Shown: positions 58,245-64,000 of the stretch, in pieces | How positions within the stretch are numbered: the first letter of the stretch is position 1 | Layout: each line of letters opens with the position of its first letter | Source of the DNA: Weimeria sp002480925 | Lineage (GTDB): Bacteria > Bacillota > Clostridia > Lachnospirales > Lachnospiraceae | Direction of reading: 5' to 3' | DNA length: 64,000 nucleotides | NCBI RefSeq assembly: GCF_052064335.1 | Contig: NZ_JBQHVU010000002.1 | Location: 157,875-221,874, forward strand | Translations under genes and position numbers: made by a program | The notes under the pieces: model-generated | What the model was told of the DNA's origin: nothing | Seen by the model: only the letters and a program-made list of their open reading frames with translations | The model's database searches: none

Positions 58245-59252
58245 ATGGCAGTAAGAGTAGCAATCAATGGATTTGGACGTATCGGTCGTCTTGCATTCCG
58301 TCAGATGTTCCAGGCAGAGGGTTATGACGTTGTAGCCATCAACGATCTTACCAGCCCTGAGATGCTTGCTTATCTTCTGAAGTATGACACCACACACGGA
58401 AGATACAATGGAAAGGTTGAGAACACAGATCACTCAATCATCGTAAACGGCAAGGAGATCGAGATCTACAAGGAGAAGGACGCAGCTAACCTTCCTTGGA
58501 AGAAGCTTGACATCGACGTAGTTCTTGAGTGCACAGGCTTCTATACATCCAAAGAGAAGTCAATGGCACACATCAATGCCGGCGCTAAGCACGTAGTAAT
58601 TTCTGCACCTGCAGGAAACGATCTGAAGACCATTGTTTACAATGTAAACCACAAGACACTTACAGCTGATGACCAGATCATTTCTGCTGCATCATGCACG
58701 ACCAACTGCCTTGCACCTATGGCTAAGGGATTAAATGATCTTGCTGCTATCAAGTCAGGTTTCATGACTACAGTTCACGCATATACAGGTGACCAGATGA
58801 TCCTGGACGGACCTCAGAGAAAGGGCAACCTTCGCCGTTCAAGAGCAGCTGCTATGAACATCACACCGGCTTCTTCAGGAGCTGCAAAGGCAATCGGCCT
58901 TGTTCTTCCTGAGCTCGATGGAAAGCTTAACGGAGCTGCACAGCGTGTTCCTACCGCTACAGGTTCTACAACTATCCTTGACGCAGTAGTTACAGGAAAG
59001 GTTACAGTTGACCAGATCAACGCTCAGATGAAGAAGGAAGAGACAGAGTCATTCGAGTACAACGAGGATGAGATCGTTTCTTCAGATATCATCAACAGCA
59101 CTGCTGGTTCAATCTTTGACGCTACACAGACAAAGGTTCTTCCTATGGGAGATGATACCTTAGTTCAGGTAGTTTCATGGTATGATAATGAGAATTCTTA
59201 CACAACTCAGATGTGCCGTACTATCAAGTACTTCGGTTCTCTGATCAAGTAA
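58245..59252 (+). CDS. gap: Glyceraldehyde-3-phosphate dehydrogenase
   Basis: A 335-residue GAPDH: NAD-binding INGFGRIGRLAFRQ, catalytic Cys in SAASCTTNCLAPMAKG, phosphate-site NITPASSGAAKA, C-terminal SWYDNENSY. The GTAGGAGGAATTACAA ribosome site is strong and codon use heavily biased, fitting high expression. pgk and tpiA follow on the same strand; a terminator just after gap may reduce their level relative to it. Confidence 0.97.
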   Translation: MAVRVAINGFGRIGRLAFRQMFQAEGYDVVAINDLTSPEMLAYLLKYDTTHGRYNGKVENTDHSIIVNGKEIEIYKEKDAANLPWKKLDIDVVLECTGFYTSKEKSMAHINAGAKHVVISAPAGNDLKTIVYNVNHKTLTADDQIISAASCTTNCLAPMAKGLNDLAAIKSGFMTTVHAYTGDQMILDGPQRKGNLRRSRAAAMNITPASSGAAKAIGLVLPELDGKLNGAAQRVPTATGSTTILDAVVTGKVTVDQINAQMKKEETESFEYNEDEIVSSDIINSTAGSIFDATQTKVLPMGDDTLVQVVSWYDNENSYTTQMCRTIKYFGSLIK

Positions 59253-59283
59253 TAGATTCTCTTTTCTAATCAGGACTTTGACG

Positions 59284-59318
59284 GGTCCGGTCATTTGGGC
59301 CGGGCCTTTTGTTTTTAT
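59284..59318 (+). terminator. Terminator between gap and pgk
   Basis: GGTCCGG/CCGGGCC hairpin then TTTTGTTTTT. Only 15 bases before the pgk start, so it may act as a partial terminator inside the glycolytic group. Confidence 0.72.
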
Positions 59319-59333
59319 TGGAGGAATTCCACA

Positions 59334-60557
59334 ATGGGACTTAATAAAAAGACAGTAGATGACATCAACGTAGCAGGAAAGAGAGTCCTCTGCCGCTGCG
59401 ATTTCAATGTACCGCTCGTAAATGGAAAGATCACAGACGAGAACAGACTGGTAGCTGCTCTTCCTACCATAAAGAAGCTTATTGCTGACGGAGGAAAGGT
59501 TATCCTCTGTTCACACTTGGGAAAGGTAAAGACTGAGGAGGACAAGAAGACAAAGACTCTTGCTCCTGTAGCAGTAAGACTTTCAGAGCTTCTTGGGCAG
59601 GAAGTGAAGTTTGCAGCAGATCCTGAGGTAGTAGGGCCTAACGCAAAGGCTGCTGTAGCAGCTATGAAGGACGGAGATGTTGTACTTCTCGAAAACACCA
59701 GATTCCGCTCTGAGGAAACAAAGAACGGAGAGGCTTTCTCAAAGGATCTTGCTTCACTTGCAGATGTATTTGTAAATGACGCATTCGGAACAGCCCACAG
59801 AGCACACTGCTCAAATGTAGGTGTGGCTGAGGAGCTTCGCAAGGAGGGCAAGCCGGCAGTAGTCGGATATCTGATGCAGAAGGAGATCGACTTCCTGGGA
59901 AAGGCAGTCGAGGATCCTGTCCGTCCATTTGTTGCCATCCTTGGAGGAGCAAAGGTGGCTGACAAGCTTAACGTCATCTCAAATCTCCTTGAGAAGTGCG
60001 ATACTCTTATTATCGGTGGTGGTATGGCATATACCTTCATCAAGGCACAGGGATATACAGTTGGTAAGTCACTCTGCGATGATTCAAAGATCGACTACTG
60101 CAAGGAAATGATGGAGAAGGCCGCTAAGCTCGGAAAGAAGCTGCTTCTTCCTGTAGATGCTGTCTGCATCAAGGACTTCCCGGATCCTATCGATTCAGAG
60201 GTCGCTACAGAGGTCAAGGATATAAAGGCCATACCGGACGATATGGAGGGTTGCGACATCGGACCTAAGACAGCAGAGCTTTATGCATCAGAAGTCAAGA
60301 ATGCAAAGACTGTAGTATGGAACGGACCTATGGGCGTATTCGAGAATCCTACTCTTGCAGCTGGTACATTAAAGGTCGCACAGGCAATGGCTGATGCAGA
60401 CGCTACAACAATCATTGGTGGCGGTGATTCAGCTGCAGCTGTAAACCAGATGGGACTTGGAAGCAAGATGAGCCATATCTCCACAGGAGGCGGAGCATCA
60501 CTTGAGTTCCTCGAGGGTAAGGAGCTCCCGGGAATAGCAGCAGCAGATGAGAAATAA
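59334..60557 (+). CDS. pgk: Phosphoglycerate kinase
   Basis: A 407-residue kinase making ATP from 1,3-bisphosphoglycerate. RCDFNVPL and CSHLGKVK form the substrate site (the family has DFNVP and SHLGRP), LLENTRFRSEE is present, and the nucleotide end has VWNGPMGVFENP and GGGDSAAAV. An upstream in-frame extension to 59295 crosses the terminator and is rejected; GGAGGA lies before ATG 59334. Its TAA stop is the first bases of the heptad array. Confidence 0.97.
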   Translation: MGLNKKTVDDINVAGKRVLCRCDFNVPLVNGKITDENRLVAALPTIKKLIADGGKVILCSHLGKVKTEEDKKTKTLAPVAVRLSELLGQEVKFAADPEVVGPNAKAAVAAMKDGDVVLLENTRFRSEETKNGEAFSKDLASLADVFVNDAFGTAHRAHCSNVGVAEELRKEGKPAVVGYLMQKEIDFLGKAVEDPVRPFVAILGGAKVADKLNVISNLLEKCDTLIIGGGMAYTFIKAQGYTVGKSLCDDSKIDYCKEMMEKAAKLGKKLLLPVDAVCIKDFPDPIDSEVATEVKDIKAIPDDMEGCDIGPKTAELYASEVKNAKTVVWNGPMGVFENPTLAAGTLKVAQAMADADATTIIGGGDSAAAVNQMGLGSKMSHISTGGGASLEFLEGKELPGIAAADEK

Positions 60558-60657
60558 GGTGAGAGGTTAGAGGTGAGAGGTGAGAGGTGAGAGGTGAGAG
60601 GTGAGAGGTGAGAGGTGAGAGCCTCACACCTCAGACCTCAGACCTCACACCTCACCC
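60557..60657 (+). repeat. Inverted heptad array between pgk and tpiA
   Basis: Nine AGGTGAG-type units (60557-60619; the second is AGGTTAG) followed at once by five complementary units (GCCTCAC, ACCTCAG, ACCTCAG, ACCTCAC, ACCTCAC). The mRNA can fold into a ~35-bp hairpin right after the pgk stop codon. Together with the short spacer it fills the whole pgk-tpiA gap. Confidence 0.88.
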
Positions 60658-60679
60658 CTATCAGTAAGGAGAATCATAA

Positions 60680-61429
60680 ATGAGAAAAAAAATTATCGCC
60701 GGTAACTGGAAAATGAATGAGACTCCAAGCGAGGCTTTAAAGCTTGTTGAGACCTTAAAGCCGCTTGTTGAGAATCCGGATGTAGATGTAGTTTATTGTG
60801 TACCTGCTATCGATATAGTACCTGTAGCAGAGGCAGTAAAGGGAACCAATGTCCATGTAGGTGCAGAGAACCTCTATATTGAGGACAAGGGCGCTTATAC
60901 TGGAGAAATCTCTGCTCCTATGCTTAAGGATGCAGGAGTAGAGTACGTGATCATTGGTCATTCTGAGAGACGTGGATACTTTAACGAGACCGATGAATTC
61001 CTGAACAAGAAGGTAAAGAAGGCGTTTGAGTATGGATTCACACCTATCCTCTGCTGTGGTGAGTCACTTGAGCAGAGAGAGCAGGGTGTTACACTTGACT
61101 GGATCCGTATGCAGATCAAGCTTGATCTCGCAGGCGTATCAAAGGATCAGGCAGCTTCCATGGTCATCGCCTATGAGCCTATCTGGGCCATCGGGACAGG
61201 AAAGACAGCTACAGCTGACCAGGCTGAGGAGGTCTGCAAGGCTATCCGTGAGACTATAGCTGATATCTATGATACAGATACAGCAGAAAAGATCCGTATC
61301 CAGTATGGCGGATCTATGAACGCCGGAAACTGCAAGGAGCTTCTCGCAAAGCCGGATATCGACGGAGGTCTTATCGGCGGAGCATCCTTAAAGCCTGATT
61401 TCGGTCAGATCGTAAATTACAATAAATGA
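60680..61429 (+). CDS. tpiA: Triosephosphate isomerase
   Basis: A 249-residue TIM barrel. Lys in AGNWKMNET, His in IGHSERRGYF, catalytic Glu in AYEPIWAIGTG, phosphate loop GLIGGASLKPDF. AAGGAGA precedes the ATG. Follows pgk through the heptad hairpin. Confidence 0.97.
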   Translation: MRKKIIAGNWKMNETPSEALKLVETLKPLVENPDVDVVYCVPAIDIVPVAEAVKGTNVHVGAENLYIEDKGAYTGEISAPMLKDAGVEYVIIGHSERRGYFNETDEFLNKKVKKAFEYGFTPILCCGESLEQREQGVTLDWIRMQIKLDLAGVSKDQAASMVIAYEPIWAIGTGKTATADQAEEVCKAIRETIADIYDTDTAEKIRIQYGGSMNAGNCKELLAKPDIDGGLIGGASLKPDFGQIVNYNK

Positions 61430-61449
61430 TCATAAAACAAAGGTTTTAG

Positions 61450-61478
61450 TTGATTTTCTTTATGGTTTGAAGTAAAAT
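61450..61478 (+). promoter_or_regulatory. Promoter of glnA
   Basis: TTGATT (61450-61455), 17-base spacer, TAAAAT (61473-61478). Confidence 0.7.
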
Positions 61479-61483
61479 CATAA

Positions 61484-61575
61484 AGTTGGTATTCCGCTTT
61501 TACAGGGAAAGCAGAATATCTCAACTAAATTTTAAAGCACCTTTCCAAATGCGTCTTGGATGGGTGCTGTTTTTT
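61484..61575 (+). promoter_or_regulatory. glnA leader with attenuator, likely ANTAR-controlled
   Basis: From the predicted start, a first hairpin (61484-61526: AGTTG..CAACT outside, GCTTT..AAAGC inside) exposes ACAGGG, which has A1 and G4 as in ANTAR-target hexaloops. A second hairpin (61536-61568: AGCACC, CCAA / TTGG, GGGTGCT) followed by TTTTTT is an intrinsic terminator 15 bases before the glnA start. Antitermination by the ANTAR protein encoded after glnA is the obvious model. The second loop (ATGCGTC) is not a perfect match to the consensus. Confidence 0.68.
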
Positions 61576-61589
61576 AATGAGGAGTAAAT

Positions 61590-62840
61590 ATGCCAGGTTA
61601 TACTAAAGAAGAGGCGCTTGAGTATGTTGAGGAAAACGACGTCCGCTTTGTAAGACTTGCATTTTCCGATATGCTTGGAAACCATAAGAATATTTCGATA
61701 CAGCCGGATATGCTGCCGGAGGCTTTTTCTTCAGGGATAGCCTTTGATGCTTTCAGAGTTCTTGGCTTTGACGATCCTAAGTACAGGGATCTCTATCTTG
61801 TGCCTGATCCGGATACGCTGTCTGTATTGCCGTGGCGACCGCAGACCGGAAGGGTTATCAGATTCTACTGCAATGTTGTCACTTCAGATGGGGAACCATA
61901 TCCATATGACAGCAGACAGTTCCTTATAGATTCGATAAAGGAATGCCGTAAGCAGGGCTTTATGGTAAGACTTGGATTAAGGAGCGAGTTCTATCTTTTC
62001 AAGAATGATGAGGATGGTACGCCTACCCTTGAGCCTATGGATCAGGGTACATACTTTGATGTGGCGCCTCTTGACAGGGCAGAGAATATCAGGCGTGAGA
62101 TCTGTCTTTCGCTTGCCGATATGGATGTTCCACCAAGGTCAAGCCACCATGAGACAGGCCCGGGACAGAACGAGATAGAATTCCGTGCATCGGGAGCCTT
62201 AAAAAGCGCCGATCATTTCATGACATATAAGAATGTCGTAACGACCATAGCTGCAAGAAATGGACTTACTGCTTCGTTTGACCCCAAACCTCTTGAGGGT
62301 ATGCCTGGAAATGGATTCCATCTGAGGATAGCCCTTTTCAAGGAGACATCAAATCTGTTTGAAACGGATAAGGATACAGTATTTTCGTTTATGGCCGGCA
62401 TATTTAACCGCATCCGGGATATCACTGTTTTCTTGAACACCAGAAAAGAGTCATATCTCAGATTCGGAGAAAATGAAGCTCCTAAATATCTGACCTGGTC
62501 CATTCAGAATGAGTCCAGACTCTTCAGGATACCTATGATTTACGGAAAGCATGAATACTGTCTTCTCCGTTCACCGGATTCAATGCTAAACCCATATATA
62601 GCCTTTGGTATGGTGATCCAGGCTGGACTTGAGGGAGTAAAGAACAAGGAAAAGCTTCCTGATCCACTTGAGAAGCCCGGAGATCAGATTTCCGACCAGG
62701 AGAGGAAAAAGTACTCAAAGCTTCCGCTTTCTCTTGAGGAGGCGATAGAGGTAGCCAATGAGTCCGACTTCTTAAACGATGAAAAAAGAAGGTCTATAAC
62801 ATCCCGTTTCCTTAAAACCCTAAAGGAAAATGAACTGTAG
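61590..62840 (+). CDS. glnA: Glutamine synthetase, short GlnA type
   Basis: A 416-residue class I-fold glutamine synthetase joining ammonia to glutamate. Motifs: N-terminal DVRFVRLAFSDMLGN, metal-site SEFYLF, HHETGPGQNEIEF, ammonia/ATP region GNGFHLRIAL, and the late NESRLFRIP and SPDSMLNPYIAFG. It is shorter and more diverged than the ~440-470-residue forms and I see no adenylylation Tyr loop. Preceded by a leader with a terminator and followed after 17 bases by the ANTAR regulator. Confidence 0.92.
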   Translation: MPGYTKEEALEYVEENDVRFVRLAFSDMLGNHKNISIQPDMLPEAFSSGIAFDAFRVLGFDDPKYRDLYLVPDPDTLSVLPWRPQTGRVIRFYCNVVTSDGEPYPYDSRQFLIDSIKECRKQGFMVRLGLRSEFYLFKNDEDGTPTLEPMDQGTYFDVAPLDRAENIRREICLSLADMDVPPRSSHHETGPGQNEIEFRASGALKSADHFMTYKNVVTTIAARNGLTASFDPKPLEGMPGNGFHLRIALFKETSNLFETDKDTVFSFMAGIFNRIRDITVFLNTRKESYLRFGENEAPKYLTWSIQNESRLFRIPMIYGKHEYCLLRSPDSMLNPYIAFGMVIQAGLEGVKNKEKLPDPLEKPGDQISDQERKKYSKLPLSLEEAIEVANESDFLNDEKRRSITSRFLKTLKENEL

Positions 62841-62857
62841 CCTATGGAGGTAGACCT

Positions 62858-63427
62858 TTGGAAAGAGCTTTGATAATAACAGATGCTCCTAAGGCGATGA
62901 GGTTCTTTCAGGATTTCTTGAAAAGCTATGGCTATCAGAAGATCCGTCTCTGTGCAACGGTAGAGGACGGGAAACAGGCTATGTCGGATTTTTCTCCAGA
63001 TATATGTATCATAAATGGTCCTATAGGTACTGAGAGCGGCGAGGATTTCTCGGTAGAACTTGCATCAGATATGAACTGTCAGGTAATCCTTTTTGTCAAG
63101 GAAGACTATTATGATGATGTATCTGATAATGTGGAGAAGGAGGGCGTTCTAGTCCTTCCAAAGCCGGTAAGCAGATCGCTTTTTGCCAGAGCCTTAGGAT
63201 TTGCAGAGGCCGCCGACGGCCGGATGAAAAAGGCCTGTCAGGAGATAAAGAGACTTGAAAGAAAGCTTGAGGAGGTAAGGATAGTAAACCGCGCCAAGAG
63301 CATCCTTATGAATGAAAAGAATATGTCTGAGGCAGAGGCACACAGATATATAGAGAAGACTGCAATGGACAGACGTGTCCCAAGAGGACAGGTGGCGGAG
63401 GAGATTATTGAGTTTTATCAGGTGTGA
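62858..63427 (+). CDS. ANTAR-domain antiterminator with pseudo-receiver
   Basis: A 189-residue regulator: receiver-like domain (1-120), coiled coil (ACQEIKRLERKLEEVRIVNRAK), and C-terminal ANTAR RNA-binding domain (SILMNEKNMSEAEAHRYIEKTAMDRR). The usual phospho-acceptor Asp is Asn in ICIINGPIG near residue 52, though K in LPKPVS is kept, so it probably responds to something other than a kinase. TTG start with GGAGG seven bases before. Its target is most likely the glnA leader upstream. Confidence 0.88.
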   Translation: MERALIITDAPKAMRFFQDFLKSYGYQKIRLCATVEDGKQAMSDFSPDICIINGPIGTESGEDFSVELASDMNCQVILFVKEDYYDDVSDNVEKEGVLVLPKPVSRSLFARALGFAEAADGRMKKACQEIKRLERKLEEVRIVNRAKSILMNEKNMSEAEAHRYIEKTAMDRRVPRGQVAEEIIEFYQV

Positions 63428-63429
63428 GG

Positions 63430-63496
63430 CCGAAAGTTTCGAGAAGAGAGCGAGCCATAGGCGAAGCTCGAATTTAGCGAAAAGAACTTCCTTAGC
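63430..63496 (+). repeat. Dispersed intergenic repeat, copy 2
   Basis: CCGAAAGTTTCGAG then GCGAGCCATAGGCGA and TTAGCGAAAAGAACTTCCTTA, corresponding to parts of 15577-15700. It begins just after the stop codon of the ANTAR gene. Confidence 0.7.
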
Positions 63497-63501
63497 AAAA
63501 T

Positions 63502-63578
63502 AGGTGAGAGGTGAGAGGTGAGAGGTGAGAGGTGAGAGGTGAGAGGTGTGAGGTGTGAGGTGTGAGGTGTGAGGTATG
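63502..63578 (+). repeat. AGGTGAG/AGGTGTG heptad array
   Basis: Six AGGTGAG units, four AGGTGTG and one AGGTATG in direct tandem. Unlike the pgk-tpiA array it has no complementary half. Confidence 0.88.
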
Positions 63579-63639
63579 AGATTATGGAAATAAGTAAAAC
63601 TATTGATTGATAAGCTGATATAGGATATAATGATATCTG

Positions 63640-64000
63640 TTTTGCAAGTGGGCTTATGATCTGAAAAAGGCTTGCGAACTGAAGCAAGGATGGGATTATT
63701 ATCTGAATTTGAGTGAGGCTGCAATTTGAAGCTAGAGAAGGCTTGTGAGCTGAAGCCAGAGTAGGATGATTATCTGAATCTGAAAGAGGCTTTCGAACTG
63801 AAGCCAGAGAAGGATTATTATCTGAATCTGAAAGAGGCTTTCGAACTGAAGCCAGAGAAGGATTATTATCTGAATCTGAAAGAGGCTTTCGAACTGAAGC
63901 AAGGATGGGATTATTATCTGAATTTGAGTGAGGCTGCAATTTGAAGCTAGAGAAGGCTTGTGAGCTGAAGCCAGAGTAGGATGATTATCTGAATCTGAAA
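63640..64000. repeat. 48-bp minisatellite, continuing past the window
   Basis: Tandem copies of a 48-base unit with core GATTATTATCTGAATCTGAAAG and GAACTGAAGCCAGAGAAG; the best three copies run ~63755-63900. A longer block containing diverged units recurs about 215 bases apart (63681 and 63896). One strand stays open for 173 codons with a 16-residue period, but no ribosome site or gene-like start is present. The rest of 63427-64000 holds nothing else I can identify. Confidence 0.8.

Noticed and set aside
63418..63939. 173-residue minus-strand repeat protein (KPLSDSDNNPSLASVR period)
   Set aside because: The frame is a by-product of a 48-base repeat, starts inside the array without a ribosome site and runs into the heptad array.
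63502..64000. CRISPR-like array
   Set aside because: Units are directly contiguous with no unique spacers; 7-base and 48-base tandem periods fit minisatellites. No cas genes are present.

Overview
The window reads as a chromosomal segment of a low-to-mid GC Clostridia member, most likely a Lachnospiraceae-like Firmicute. The support is family-level: mini-RNase III after cysS, a WalJ/YycJ-type hydrolase, PPi-type phosphofructokinase, ATP-type PEP carboxykinase, UPF0210, an FtsA-like protein without canonical FtsA, and purine-rich AGGAGG ribosome sites. This is inference from gene content, not a database match. Almost all of the window is housekeeping DNA. I see no prophage, CRISPR array or classical insertion sequence, but there is one REP/RAYT locus, a rearranged region between pckA and pheS, and several families of small repeats.

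Layout. 1-560: tail of an EAL phosphodiesterase and a tRNA-Leu(AAG). 560-2940 (minus): azlD, azlC and a MATE exporter. 3070-8090 (plus): glycosyltransferase, membrane GGDEF protein with an altered signature, PPi-type PFK, threonine synthase. 8130-11190 (minus): citrate synthase, a small membrane protein and a CheY/CheX-like pair. 11300-13070: pckA. 13070-15430: a REP-associated tyrosine transposase (RAYT) flanked by inverted palindromic repeats, then mgtE. 15430-18545: debris and repeats, a frameshifted sensory [FeFe]-hydrogenase/chemotaxis fusion, and the first copy of a ~220-nt structured RNA fused to pheS and pckA fragments. 18540-20780 (minus): cation exporter and NudC. 20840-25880: second copy of the structured RNA, divergent from pheS-pheT-queA. 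25890-26780: lgt (minus).

27000-35570 is a division/cell-wall cluster (mraZ, rsmH, ftsL-like, PBP, murD, ftsW, ftsQ/divIB, ftsZ) that lacks mraY, murE, murF and murG. 35580-48130 carries a beta-CASP hydrolase, an M24 peptidase, a DNA polymerase I with a vestigial 5' nuclease domain, cardiolipin synthase, a CoaE/FtsA-like fusion, a YycJ-like hydrolase, an ACT protein and UPF0210. 48130-51450: YoaK-like protein, HAD phosphatase, ABC-F protein. 51460-58110: tRNA-Val and tRNA-Met, then ispF-cysS-mrnC-rlmB-desulfurase-mnmA-PHP. 58150-61430: gap, pgk, tpiA. 61450-63430: a glutamine synthetase behind a leader terminator, followed by an ANTAR regulator that probably controls it. The last 570 bases are tandem and dispersed repeats.

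Most interesting signals: (1) two diverged copies of a minus-strand structured RNA with its own promoter, covarying stems and a terminator, each divergent from a pheS promoter; (2) the pckA-pheS interval with chimeric gene fragments and a REP/RAYT unit; (3) the polA with a deleted nuclease core; (4) the CoaE/FtsA-like fusion; (5) 10-bp-periodic MraZ boxes; (6) the glnA leader/ANTAR pair; (7) heptad repeats placed exactly at gene boundaries.
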